Origin: Spirillospora albida
Lineage (GTDB): Bacteria > Actinomycetota > Actinomycetes > Streptosporangiales > Streptosporangiaceae
DNA: 64,000 bases
Direction: 5' to 3'
NCBI RefSeq assembly: GCF_000718255.1
Contig: NZ_JOFJ01000005.1
Span: 310,001-374,000, forward strand
Positions 1 through 8,796 of the stretch are shown piece after piece. Numbering within the stretch: position 1 is the stretch's first letter; each line of letters begins with the position of its first letter. The position numbers and the translations under genes were made by a program. Under the pieces are notes generated by a model. The model saw only the letters and a program-made list of their open reading frames with translations, was not told where the DNA came from and made no database searches.

Positions 1-204
1 GTGGGTGTAGGAGAAGACGTGTCCGACGTGCAGGGATCCGCTGACCGTGGGCGGCGGGGTGTCGATGGAGTACACCTCCTCGCGCGGCCGGGTCCGGTCG
101 AAGCGGTAGACGCCCTTCTCCTCCCAGGCGCGTACCCACTTCTCCTCCAGGCCGTCCAGTGAGGGCTTGGCGGGAACGTCGGGGATACGCGGCTGCGATG
201 TCAT
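1..204 (-). CDS. valS: Valyl-tRNA synthetase, N-terminal part (runs off window)
   Basis: Only the first 68 codons are present; the gene continues beyond base 1. The product charges tRNA-Val in the cytoplasm. The visible N-terminus has the class I synthetase opening: a helix around residues 18-32 (LDGLEEKWVRAWEEKGVYRF), then the PPPTVSGSLHVGH stretch at residues 50-62, which holds the HIGH-type ATP-binding motif as HVGH and is typical of ValS. The ATG at 204 is the only sensible start. ORFs on the opposite strand over this area are shadows. Identity is secure from the motif and its distance from the start. Confidence 0.93.
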   Translation of the reverse strand, partial: MTSQPRIPDVPAKPSLDGLEEKWVRAWEEKGVYRFDRTRPREEVYSIDTPPPTVSGSLHVGHVFSYTH

Positions 205-332
205 GGGCCAATGGTATTGACATCGGATCGTCCCGCATGCCGAATACCCGCCGCATGACGCGCCGATCGCCCCGCCGCCCGGAGCGGGCGTTCCGGTAGC
301 GTCGGAGACGACAGGACGAGTGGAGGACGAAC

Positions 333-620
333 ATGGCGGACAAGGGCGACATCGGCTGGCGGGTGATGGCCGGCGCCGCCGCCTTCGCGGGCGGCTTCGT
401 CGCGAAGAAGGCCATCACGATGCTGTGGAAGAAGAGCACCGGCAAGGAGCCGCCGACCAACCCCGAATCCCCCGACGTGGCCCTGTCCGAGGCGATCGGC
501 TGGGCCGTCGTGATGGGCGTCGGGATGGAACTCGCGCGGCTGCTCGCCACCCGGGCCGCGGCCAGGCAGTGGGCGAAGGGCACGGGCGAGCTGCCCGCGC
601 ATCTGAAGGTCGACGCCTGA
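333..620 (+). CDS. DUF4235 small membrane protein
   Basis: This 95-residue protein matches the DUF4235 family of small actinobacterial membrane proteins of unknown role. Residues 8-28 form a Gly/Ala-rich hydrophobic segment ending in the KKAITMLWKK basic patch, and residues 52-72 form a second one (EAIGWAVVMGVGMELARLL), so a two-helix hairpin is likely. The start is supported by GGAGGACGAAC just upstream. It stands alone between divergent valS and a DinB-like gene. No function can be assigned. Confidence 0.85.
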   Translation: MADKGDIGWRVMAGAAAFAGGFVAKKAITMLWKKSTGKEPPTNPESPDVALSEAIGWAVVMGVGMELARLLATRAAARQWAKGTGELPAHLKVDA

Positions 621-707
621 CAGCGCGGGGCGGGGGGCGAACCCCCGTCCCGGCGGGCGCGTGCGTATCGTGGTCGGTCCCCCGGAGCCACGAAGGGACC
701 GACCACG

Positions 708-1289
708 ATGCGCCTGCCGTTCGAGAACGAGCTGCGTGCCGAGCGCCACCGCCTCATCGCGACCCTCGACGACCTGTCCGACGACGAGTTCGACGCCGGG
801 ACGACCCTCTGCGCGCAGTGGGCTCCCCGGGACGTCCTCGGCCACGTCGTCGGCCTCGACTACCTCCTGTCCTCCTACCTGCCGTTCGGGCCGCGCGTGA
901 ACGCCGCGAACAACGCGCAGGCCGACCGCGCCCGCTCGCTCCCCCGGGCCCGCCTGATGGAATGGGCGCGGCACTGGGCCGACAACCCGTCCCTGACGAG
1001 CCGGCTGGGCGGCGCGATCATCCTCGGCGACCTCGCCATCCACCACCAGGACGTCCTGCGGGGCCTCGGCCGGTCCCGCGTGGTGCCGGACGCCGTCGCG
1101 ACGGCGATCTTCCGGGAGGGGCTGCAGCTGAGCCTGTGGCTGAACCGGCGCGTGCTGCGCCACCGCCTCGTCCCGACGGACGGCCACCGGCCGGTGGGCC
1201 GGGGCCGCACGGTGACGGGCACCCGCGAGGCGCTGGGCCTCTGGCTGGCGGGCCGGGACGCGGTCGAGCCGGAGCTCACCTTCTCCTGA
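708..1289 (+). CDS. Mycothiol-dependent DinB-like protein (TIGR03083 / maleylpyruvate isomerase family)
   Basis: The protein has 193 residues. The family folds as a four-helix DinB/MDMPI bundle with a metal site and in actinobacteria is linked to mycothiol-dependent transfer or isomerisation. The N-terminal helix carries the usual ELRAERHRLIATL pattern, followed by QWAPRDVLGHVVG near residues 46-58 with the first metal-type His. The family signature LGDLAIHHQDVLRGLG lies near residues 105-120. The substrate cannot be told from sequence. It converges on the EcsC-like gene with a 6-bp gap. Confidence 0.8.
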   Translation: MRLPFENELRAERHRLIATLDDLSDDEFDAGTTLCAQWAPRDVLGHVVGLDYLLSSYLPFGPRVNAANNAQADRARSLPRARLMEWARHWADNPSLTSRLGGAIILGDLAIHHQDVLRGLGRSRVVPDAVATAIFREGLQLSLWLNRRVLRHRLVPTDGHRPVGRGRTVTGTREALGLWLAGRDAVEPELTFS

Positions 1290-1295
1290 CGGGGG

Positions 1296-2159
1296 TCAGG
1301 ACGGGGGCAGGGGTTTCGGGACGAGACGGGGAAGGGCCCCGGGGCCGCGCAGGTCGTGGCGGACCTTGCTCGCCAGGGCCTTGGTCGCGGACCGGTTGAG
1401 GGTTGCGCCGGCGGCCGCGCCGGTGAGGAACGGCCCGAGGGTCGTCAGATGGCGGCCGAAGACGCGCAGCAGCCGCTTGCGCAGGGCGGCCTTGGCGGCG
1501 GAGCCGAGGGCGCTCGTGAGAGAGCCTTCCAGGGGGTTGACCCCACGCTGCCTGGCCCAGGCCGTGAGGAACGCCGCGCCGCGGGCCGTGCCGGTGCCGT
1601 GCACGGTGACGCCGTAGACCTCGTGCAGCTCCGCGATCATCTTGACCTCGATCGCGGCGACCACGAGCGTCTCGGCGGCGATCTGCGCGGGGGCCGTGAG
1701 CAGCAGCGGCGGGGCGGCGAACTCGGCGGCGGCGAGGGCGCCGCCGGCCGCGCCGACGGCGGTCGTGCCGTTGGCCGCGACCCGGACGATGCTCTCGGCG
1801 AGGGCCTCCCCGGTCAGGCCGCCGTGATGGGCCTGGAGTGTCTCCAGATCGCGGATGCGGATGTGCGGGGCGACCTCCACCATCAGGTCGGCCAGCAGGC
1901 GACCGCCCGCGAAACCCGCGGCGCCCGCCCGGCGGGCGCTCTGGCCGAGCAGCCTCGCCAGGCGCCCGAGGAGGCGGCCACGGGTCTCGCGGTCCATGTC
2001 GTCGTCGCCGGTGAGCCGCCCGATCAGCTCACCGATCTCGGTGGGGTCGTCCGGAAGCGGCGCCACGGCGCCGCCGTCGGGGGCGCCGGCGCGGTCCCCG
2101 CCGGCGTGGTCGCCGCCGCCGGGGTCGCGGCGGCCGTTCACATCACCTCTGTCCGTCAC
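1296..2159 (-). CDS. EcsC-like membrane-associated protein
   Basis: The protein has 287 residues from the GTG at 2159, preceded by CGGGAG and placed 13 bp after the DUF4193 gene, so the two are probably one transcript. The open frame extends further upstream, but that part overlaps DUF4193 and is not coding. After a charged N-terminus comes a small-residue-rich hydrophobic region (residues 100-150, many Ala/Gly), then VEVKMIAELHEVYGV, which resembles the EcsC family signature. The tail is basic. EcsC homologues modulate ABC exporters and secretion, but the role here is unknown. Assignment rests on one motif, so confidence is moderate. Confidence 0.6.
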   Translation of the reverse strand: MTDRGDVNGRRDPGGGDHAGGDRAGAPDGGAVAPLPDDPTEIGELIGRLTGDDDMDRETRGRLLGRLARLLGQSARRAGAAGFAGGRLLADLMVEVAPHIRIRDLETLQAHHGGLTGEALAESIVRVAANGTTAVGAAGGALAAAEFAAPPLLLTAPAQIAAETLVVAAIEVKMIAELHEVYGVTVHGTGTARGAAFLTAWARQRGVNPLEGSLTSALGSAAKAALRKRLLRVFGRHLTTLGPFLTGAAAGATLNRSATKALASKVRHDLRGPGALPRLVPKPLPPS

Positions 2160-2172
2160 CGGCCACTCCCGG

Positions 2173-2469
2173 TCAGGCGGCGCATTCGCGGCAGACGGGC
2201 TGTCCGTTCTTCTCGGCCGCCAGCTGGCTGCGGTGGTGCACCAGGAAGCAGCGGCTGCAGGTGAACTCGTCGGCCTGCCGGGGCACCACCCGGAAGGTGA
2301 GCTCCTCGTTGGACAGGTCGGCGCCCGGCAGCTCGGCCACCTCACCGGCGTCGAGGTCCTCGTCGATGATGCTCGCGGCCTTGTCCGCGCGCCGGGCCTG
2401 GAGCTCCTGGAGACTGTCCTCGCTGAGGTCGTCGTCGGTCTTGCGTGGGCTGTCGTAGTCGGTCGCCAT
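2173..2469 (-). CDS. DUF4193 zinc-ribbon protein
   Basis: This 98-residue protein matches DUF4193, a family conserved across actinobacteria. The first half is acidic and helical (DDDLSEDSLQELQARR). The second half holds FTCSRCFLVHHRSQL and PVCRECAA, two Cys pairs that should bind zinc. The family is often a neighbour of cell-envelope or sigma-factor genes but has no settled function. It is the first gene of a likely two-gene unit with the EcsC-like gene. Confidence 0.88.
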   Translation of the reverse strand: MATDYDSPRKTDDDLSEDSLQELQARRADKAASIIDEDLDAGEVAELPGADLSNEELTFRVVPRQADEFTCSRCFLVHHRSQLAAEKNGQPVCRECAA

Positions 2470-2906
2470 CTTCTATCTCCATCCCCCTCAGTGCTTTATG
2501 CGCCCCGTCGCGCGGATCTAACGCTCGGGGGGCCGTTCTTGTGCCCGATCCGGGCGGGAAATTCTGTCACGGTTGGTGAGCTGCGGCACACAAGGCGCAA
2601 CCGTTCCCACGCGTGACACCCAGCCCCTGATCCAGCCCTCGCAAATGTGTCTTCCGTCACAAACCCGGCAGATGTCCCGACGTCCGATGGGGTCGGACAT
2701 CCGGCGGGCGTCCCGGTACGGCGCGGGGATCATACCGGCCCCGGCGGGGTTGCGCGCGCCGACCGGGCCGCGCGCGGCGGGACGGCCTGAATCGGCAGGT
2801 CGACCGCCGAACCAGATCGTCCGGGACAACGTCTGAAGTAACGCGATATCGTGCCCGCCTGAGACTGGGGGCGGGCCCCATCACCGCGGGTCTATGGAGG
2901 AATCAG
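2470..2906. other. Intergenic region between divergent DUF4193 and kinase genes
   Basis: About 440 bp with no gene I can support. It must hold the promoters for DUF4193 (leftward) and the kinase (rightward, with GGAGG before ATG 2907). A short leftward reading frame ending at 2518 encodes Cys-containing peptides (DICRVCDGRHICEGW), but it has no ribosome site and I recognise no family. Confidence 0.5.
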
Positions 2907-4574
2907 ATGCCGGATGCCGCTCCGCTGGAGCCGGGCGATCCCAGGGCGCTGGGACAGTACGAGGTCGTCGGGCGCCTCGGCGCCGGCGGGCAGGGCGCCG
3001 TGTATCTCGGCAAGGCCCCGAACGGCGAGTACGTCGCCGTCAAGCTGCTGCACGCCCAGATGGCCAACGACCCCGCCGCGCGCGCCAGGTTCACCCGCGA
3101 GGTGGCCGCCGCGCAGAAGGTCGAGCCGTTCTGCACGGCGCGGGTGATCGAGGCCGACGTCCAGGGCGAGCAGCCCTACGTGGTCAGCGAGTTCATCGAC
3201 GGGCCGTCGCTGCACGACGTGGTCGCCCACAACGGGCCGCTCGGCGCGGCCGAGCTGGAGCGGCTGGCGATCGGCACCGTGACGGCGCTCGCCGCCATCC
3301 ACGAGGCCGGGATCGTCCACCGCGACTTCAAGCCGAACAACGTGATGCTCGCCTCGGACGGCCCCCGCGTCGTCGACTTCGGCATCGCCCGGACGGTCAA
3401 CTCGCAGGAGAGCGCGGTCACCGCGACGGGCATGGTCGTCGGCACCCCCGGCTACCTGGCGCCCGAGCAGCTCACCGGCGCGCCGCTGACGCCGGCGGTC
3501 GACATCTTCGCGTGGGCCGCGACGATGGTGTTCGCCGCGACCGGCCAGTCGCCGTTCGAGGCCGACACGCTGCCGGTGATCATCAACCGGATCCTCAACG
3601 AGGAGCCGGACCTGTCCGCGCTGCCCGCCGGACCGCTGCGCGACCTGATCGGCCGCTGCCTGTCCAAGGACGCGGGCCTGCGGCCCCCGGCCGCCCAGCT
3701 GCTGCTGAACCTGCTGGGCCACGTCGGCGCGGCGCCGTCCGGCGCCGGCCAGGAGGACCTGCTCAACCAGGGCACCAGGATCGCCGCGCAGATGCAGGCG
3801 CCGCCGCCGGTCCCGCCGGCCCGGCACGCTCCGCCGCCGCAGTCGATCACGCCGCCGCCGATGCCGATGCACCAGCCCGCGCCGCACGGCCCGAACACCC
3901 CGCCGCCCCAGCCGATCACGCCGCCGCCGATGCCGATGTACCAGCCGGCGATGGCGCCGCCCGGCCCGGCGCAGCCGCACATGGGGCCGATGCAGCCGAT
4001 GCCCCCGGGGCCGCTCCCGCCGGGGCCGGGCGGGTACCCGCCGCGCAAGTCCAGCTCGGCCGGGCCGATCATCGCGATCGGCTGCGGCGGGCTCGCGGTG
4101 CTGGTCGTCGTCGTGATCGTCGTGCTCGCGATCATCGGGGCGAACTCCGACGACGACCCGGACGACCCGTACACGCCGCGGGTGACGTACACGCCGACGG
4201 CGCCGAGCACGACCTCGACGAGCGGCGGGCTGATCGGCGTCTTCAAGGGGACGGGCAGCCAGCCCAGCGCCGACGCGGACGGCCGCAACTTCCAGGTCCA
4301 GTTCTCGCTGATCAGGACGTTCGGGACCGCGCGGTACACCTACACGGGCAACCACTCGACCTGCATCACGCGGCTCTCGCTGCTGTCCGGCGACGAGAAC
4401 AGCTCGAAGCTGGAGTACCGCGAGGAGCCGATGGCCGGGATGGACCCGAAGGAGTGCGCCGCCGGGTACGTCACGTTCATCCCGTCCTCCAGCGGCAGCT
4501 CGATGCGGTGGGAGTGGCGGCAGTTGCAGTCCGCCACGTCGGCCGACGCGTACGGCTTCGTGATCAAGCAGTGA
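2907..4574 (+). CDS. Membrane Ser/Thr protein kinase with extracellular domain
   Basis: This is a 555-residue PknB-type (Hanks) kinase. It shows the glycine loop GAGGQG near residue 25, the VAVK lysine K46, the HRDFKPNN catalytic loop (D140), the DFG metal site at 157-159 and APE around 185. After the kinase domain comes a Pro/Met-rich linker (residues 290-380) with repeated ITPPPMPM units. One membrane helix (about 386-410) follows, then an outside domain of about 145 residues that I do not recognise. GGAGGAATCAG precedes the start. It lies 67 bp upstream of a second kinase with a closely similar catalytic domain, so the pair probably arose by duplication and then took different sensor domains. 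Confidence 0.93.
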   Translation: MPDAAPLEPGDPRALGQYEVVGRLGAGGQGAVYLGKAPNGEYVAVKLLHAQMANDPAARARFTREVAAAQKVEPFCTARVIEADVQGEQPYVVSEFIDGPSLHDVVAHNGPLGAAELERLAIGTVTALAAIHEAGIVHRDFKPNNVMLASDGPRVVDFGIARTVNSQESAVTATGMVVGTPGYLAPEQLTGAPLTPAVDIFAWAATMVFAATGQSPFEADTLPVIINRILNEEPDLSALPAGPLRDLIGRCLSKDAGLRPPAAQLLLNLLGHVGAAPSGAGQEDLLNQGTRIAAQMQAPPPVPPARHAPPPQSITPPPMPMHQPAPHGPNTPPPQPITPPPMPMYQPAMAPPGPAQPHMGPMQPMPPGPLPPGPGGYPPRKSSSAGPIIAIGCGGLAVLVVVVIVVLAIIGANSDDDPDDPYTPRVTYTPTAPSTTSTSGGLIGVFKGTGSQPSADADGRNFQVQFSLIRTFGTARYTYTGNHSTCITRLSLLSGDENSSKLEYREEPMAGMDPKECAAGYVTFIPSSSGSSMRWEWRQLQSATSADAYGFVIKQ

Positions 4575-4641
4575 CCGGGTCGCCGACCAGCTGACGACGC
4601 CCGCCCCGGCGACGCCCGCCCGCCCCCACGGAAGGACGCCG

Positions 4642-7440
4642 ATGCCCGAGATCGCCCCGCTGCGCCCGGGTGACCCCGACAGGCTCGGTCCGTACCGGCT
4701 GACCGGCCTGATCGGGGAGGGCGGGCAGGGCGCCGTCTTCCTCGGCGAGGACGAGGACGGCGACCAGGTCGCGGTGAAGCTGCTGCACGCCCGGTTCAGC
4801 GGCGACCGCAAGGCCCGGTCGCGGTTCGCCGCCGAGGTGGACGTGGCGAAGCGGGTGTCGGCGTTCTGCACCGCCCGGATCCTCGACTCCCACGTCGAGG
4901 ACGACCGGCCGTACATCGTCAGCGAGTACATCGACGGGCCGTCCCTCGCGGCGGTACTGGCGGAGGACGGCCCGCGCCGCGGCGCCGACCTCGACCGGGT
5001 CGCGATCGGCACGATGACGGCGATCGCAGCGATCCACCAGGCGGGGGTCGTGCACCGCGACTTCAAGCCGGCGAACGTGCTGCTCGCGGCGGACGGCCCG
5101 CGCGTGATCGACTTCGGTATCGCGAAGGCGCTGGACGCGACGGGCACGCTGTCCAGCACCGCGATCGGCACGCCCGCCTACATGGCGCCCGAGCAGATCT
5201 CCGGCGCGCCGGTCGGCCCGGCCGCGGACGTGTGGGCGTGGGGCGCGACGATGGTCTACGCGGCGACCGGGCGTCCCGCCTTCGGGCAGGACACCATCCC
5301 CGCGGTCATGCACCGGATCCTCAACCGGCCGCCGGACATGGACGGGCTGCAGGAGCCGCTGCGGTCGGTCGTCGAGGACTGCCTCGCGAAGGACCCGGCG
5401 CTGCGGCCCGGCTCCCTGCAGGTCCTGTCGCGCCTGCTGACGCTCGCGGGCAGCCTCCCGGCCCCGGCGGGCGCGCCGGAGGGCAACGGGGGCACGGGGA
5501 TGCTCACCCAGGGCGTGGAGGCGGCCTCCGCCGACTCGGGGCGGCTCGCCGCCCTCCAGGCGCCGCCGCCCCCGCAGGCGACGCCCCGGCAGCCTTCCCA
5601 GCAGGCCGCGCATCAGGCTCAGCCGTCCTTCCAGCCGCCTCCCCCCGCCCCCGGGCCGCCGTCGACTCCCCCGCCGTGGACACCGCCGCACGGCACGCCA
5701 CCGCACGGGGCACCACCGCCGGGCCAGGGTCCCGAGGGGGCGGTGCCGCAGGGCCCGACATGGCCGCAGGGCAACGGCCCCCTCATGGGGACGGGCAAGG
5801 CGCGGCCCCCCGCCCGCAGGCGCGGCATCGGCGTGCTCGCCGCCGCCGGCGGCGCCGCGCTGGTCGCGCTGATCGTCGCCGGGACCGCGATCACCGTCCA
5901 GCTCACCAAGGACCGCGACAAGGGGACGGAGGAGGGCCGGGTCGGCGGCGCGCTGGAGATGACGGCCGCGCAGATCTACACGACCGACGGCGAGATCGAC
6001 CCGTCGCACAGCTACAGCGGCACCGAGCGGTTCATCGCCAAGCAGCTGTTCACCGGCCTGACCGAGCTCGGCCCGGACGGCGGCGCGCGGAACCGGCTCG
6101 CCACGTCCATCACCCCCGACGCGTTGTGCGAGAACTGGACGATCCGGATCCGCGAGGGGACGACGTTCAGCAACGGCGATCCGGTCGACGCCGAGGCGTT
6201 CCGGCGCGGCTGGTCGCGCAGCGCCGCCACGGCCGGCGGCGCGGGCCCCGTCCTGATGGCCGACATCGACGGCTTCTCGCAGGCCGCCCACAGCAGTGGC
6301 CTGACGGGCGTCACCGCGTCCGGGAACACGCTGACGGTGAAGCTCACGTCGGCGAACTGCGACTTCCCCGCCCGGCTGTCCGATCCGGTGTTCGCGCCCC
6401 TGCCGGACGAGGCCGGGGCCTCCGACGACAAGACCTTCAACCAGGCGCCGATCGGCAACGGCCCCTTCAAACTGGAGTCCTACCGGACGGGCACGGACGG
6501 CGCCGTCATCCTCGTCCGCAACGACACCTGGGCGTTCGGCAGGACGAAACTCGACCGGGTCGTCGTCAACCTGGTCTCGAGCTCGTCGGAGGCCCGGCGA
6601 AACGGCGACCTCGGCTGGGCGCACCTGGACTCCGGCGACTTTCCCTCGATCTCCCTGAACGACGTCACCACCGGCCCCGCGCCGTACACGCAGATGCTGG
6701 TGCCGCTCGTCAAGCGGGGGCCGATGGCGTCGAAGGACGCGCGGCTCGCCGTCTCCCACGCCCTCGACCGGAACCGGCTGAGCCGGGTCTACGGCGGCGT
6801 CTACCGCCCGGCACGCGCCCTCGTCCCGCCGGCCGTCCCCGGGCACGCGGGCGCCGCGACGTGCTCGGCCTGCGCCGGCCCGGACGCGGCGAAGGCGAAG
6901 GAGCTCGCCGAGCGGGCCGGGCTCGGGTCCGGCACGTCGATCCGGCTGTACGTCCAGGAGTCGACGACGGCCGAGCGGATCACCGACCAGGTCGCGTCGA
7001 CGCTGCGGGAGACGCTCGGCTGGAAGGTCGAGCTGAAGAAGACCCCGGCGAGCCGCTACGACGACTTCCGGAAGGCCGTGGTCGCCGACGACGCGTCCGG
7101 TCTGGCCCTGTTCTCCTGGGGACCCGACTACCCGAGCGGCCACACGATGCTGTGGCCGCTGCTCGGCAGCACCGGCCTCGCCACCGCGGACAACCCCTAC
7201 AGCAACTACTCCGGGTGGACGAACAAGCGGTTCGACGAGCTGATGGGGAACGCGCTCCGGAACCAGTCGATCGAAGGCCGCCGCAACGTGTTCCAGGAGG
7301 CGGAGAGGCTGGCCCTCGACGACATGGCGCTGATCCCGCTGCTGCACTTCGGGTACGCCGCCCGGATCAGCCCCCGGTACGTCGGGCTGACGCTCGACTA
7401 CCACGGCGACCCGACGCTCGCGACCGCCGCCCTCAAGTAG
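4642..7440 (+). CDS. Membrane Ser/Thr kinase fused to a peptide-binding (SBP family 5) domain
   Basis: The product has 932 residues. Residues 1-275 form a Hanks kinase with K46 in VAVK, HRDFKPAN (D140) and DFG at 157-159. A Pro/Gln-rich linker follows (about 300-390), then one membrane helix near 395-418. The whole outer half (about 440-932) resembles an ABC oligopeptide-binding protein of the DppA/OppA class, with GALEMTAAQIYTTDGEIDPS at its start, LFTGLTEL, TFSNGDPVDAEAFRRGW, NGPFKLESY and a C-terminal YSGWTNKRFDELM. There is no lipobox and no permease or ATPase gene nearby, so I infer a ligand sensor driving the kinase rather than transport. All kinase catalytic residues are present. Confidence 0.92.
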   Translation: MPEIAPLRPGDPDRLGPYRLTGLIGEGGQGAVFLGEDEDGDQVAVKLLHARFSGDRKARSRFAAEVDVAKRVSAFCTARILDSHVEDDRPYIVSEYIDGPSLAAVLAEDGPRRGADLDRVAIGTMTAIAAIHQAGVVHRDFKPANVLLAADGPRVIDFGIAKALDATGTLSSTAIGTPAYMAPEQISGAPVGPAADVWAWGATMVYAATGRPAFGQDTIPAVMHRILNRPPDMDGLQEPLRSVVEDCLAKDPALRPGSLQVLSRLLTLAGSLPAPAGAPEGNGGTGMLTQGVEAASADSGRLAALQAPPPPQATPRQPSQQAAHQAQPSFQPPPPAPGPPSTPPPWTPPHGTPPHGAPPPGQGPEGAVPQGPTWPQGNGPLMGTGKARPPARRRGIGVLAAAGGAALVALIVAGTAITVQLTKDRDKGTEEGRVGGALEMTAAQIYTTDGEIDPSHSYSGTERFIAKQLFTGLTELGPDGGARNRLATSITPDALCENWTIRIREGTTFSNGDPVDAEAFRRGWSRSAATAGGAGPVLMADIDGFSQAAHSSGLTGVTASGNTLTVKLTSANCDFPARLSDPVFAPLPDEAGASDDKTFNQAPIGNGPFKLESYRTGTDGAVILVRNDTWAFGRTKLDRVVVNLVSSSSEARRNGDLGWAHLDSGDFPSISLNDVTTGPAPYTQMLVPLVKRGPMASKDARLAVSHALDRNRLSRVYGGVYRPARALVPPAVPGHAGAATCSACAGPDAAKAKELAERAGLGSGTSIRLYVQESTTAERITDQVASTLRETLGWKVELKKTPASRYDDFRKAVVADDASGLALFSWGPDYPSGHTMLWPLLGSTGLATADNPYSNYSGWTNKRFDELMGNALRNQSIEGRRNVFQEAERLALDDMALIPLLHFGYAARISPRYVGLTLDYHGDPTLATAALK

Positions 7441-8796
7441 TCAGGCGGGCGGCAGCCGGACGGTCACGATCAGCCCGCCGCCCGGACGCGGCGTCGCGTA
7501 GACGGCGCCGCGGTGCGCCAGCACCACCGACCGGACGATCGACAGCCCGAGCCCGGCGCCCTTCGCCGATTCGACCCGGTCGGCGTTCAGCCGCCGGAAC
7601 GGCTCGAACAGCCGCTCCACCTCGTAGGCGGGGACGATCGGGCCGGTGTTCTCCACCTGGACGGTGGGGTAGCCGTCGAGGACGCCGGTGCGGATCCACA
7701 GCTCCCCCCCGTCCTCGTTGTGCTTGATCGCGTTGTCGACGAGGTTCGAGACGAGGTGCTCCAGGAGCACCGGGTCCCCGGCCGTCGGTCCCGCCGTCAG
7801 CTCCCGGTGGACGGCCACGGTGTTGTCGTGGTCGCGGCGCGCCGCGTGCTCCAGGACCGTCGCGGCGACCTCGGCGAGGTCGGCGGGCGTCCGGTCGGTC
7901 AGCTCCCGCTCGCTGCGGGCGAGCAGCAGCAGGCCCTCGATGAGCCGCTCGTGCCGGGCGTTCGTGGCGAGCAGGGTGCGGCCGACGGTGCGCAGGTCGT
8001 CGGAGACCTCGGGGTCGCCGAGCGCGACCTCCAGCAGCGTCCGGTTGATCGCGAGGGGGGTGCGCAGCTCGTGCGAGGCGTTGGCGACGAAGCGGCGCTG
8101 CGAGTCGAACGCCTCCCCGAGCCGGCCCAGCATCGCGTCGAACGTGTCGGCGAGCTCCTTGATCTCGTCGTCCGGGCCCTCCAGCGCGATCCGCTCGTGC
8201 AGCGTGGACTCCGACAGCCGGCGGGCGGTGGCGGTCACCCGCTGCAGCGGGCTGAGCGCCCGGTCGGCGACGAACCAGCCGAGCACGATCGTGATGATCC
8301 CGACCCCACCGAGCGCGACCAGGGACCGGCCGACCAGCTGCCGCATCGTCTGCTCGACGAACTGGTGCTGGAGCTCGGCGGCCTCCTCGTCGGTGATCCC
8401 GAATCCGATGACCTTGACGTTGCCGAGGATGTCGGCCATCAGCACCGACATGACGAACAGCAGCAGCGCGCCCGCCATGAAGAACAGCAGCCCGTACAGC
8501 AGGGTGAGCCGCAGCCGGACGCTCATCCGGCCGGGCAGCGCCTTCAGGTCGCCCATCGGGCCGGCGTCGGCGCGCCACAGCGCCCCCTTGCCGGCCGGCG
8601 GCGGCTGCGGGACCTGCTGGGGGCCGGGCCGGCGCCAGCGGCCGCGCCGGCCGCCCGCCTCGGCCTGCGGCCCGGTCTCCCGGACGCCGAGCGGCCCGGT
8701 CGCCCCGGTGGGCTCGGCCGTCTCGGCCGTCGTGGGGGCCTCGGCCGGCCGGGCGGCGGCGTCCGGTTCGGGGCGGGGGGCGGATTCCCTGGTCAA
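7441..8796 (-). CDS. Sensor histidine kinase (HAMP/HisKA/HATPase)
   Basis: The protein has 451 residues. A Pro/Ala-rich cytoplasmic N-terminus of about 90 residues precedes helix 1 (about 95-122). A very short outer loop of about 35 residues precedes helix 2 (about 155-180). HAMP follows, then the phospho-acceptor box NASHELRTPLAI with H242, the N-box HLVSNLVDNAIKHN and a GAGLGLSIVRSV G-box. The ATG overlaps the response-regulator stop by 4 nt, so the pair is co-translated. The stop directly abuts the kinase-SBP stop on the other strand, leaving no spacer. The small outer loop suggests sensing in or near the membrane. The signal is unknown. Confidence 0.93.
   Translation of the reverse strand: MTRESAPRPEPDAAARPAEAPTTAETAEPTGATGPLGVRETGPQAEAGGRRGRWRRPGPQQVPQPPPAGKGALWRADAGPMGDLKALPGRMSVRLRLTLLYGLLFFMAGALLLFVMSVLMADILGNVKVIGFGITDEEAAELQHQFVEQTMRQLVGRSLVALGGVGIITIVLGWFVADRALSPLQRVTATARRLSESTLHERIALEGPDDEIKELADTFDAMLGRLGEAFDSQRRFVANASHELRTPLAINRTLLEVALGDPEVSDDLRTVGRTLLATNARHERLIEGLLLLARSERELTDRTPADLAEVAATVLEHAARRDHDNTVAVHRELTAGPTAGDPVLLEHLVSNLVDNAIKHNEDGGELWIRTGVLDGYPTVQVENTGPIVPAYEVERLFEPFRRLNADRVESAKGAGLGLSIVRSVVLAHRGAVYATPRPGGGLIVTVRLPPA

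Noticed and set aside
2518..2700. Leftward short frame with DICRVCDGRHICEGW
   Set aside because: Cys-containing and tempting as a small zinc protein, but it has no ribosome site or family match.
2892..7404. Very long minus-strand frames (over 700 residues) opposite the two kinases
   Set aside because: They are shadows of GC-rich kinase genes: Arg/Gly/Asp-rich with no motifs or ribosome sites, while the plus strand has full kinase signatures.
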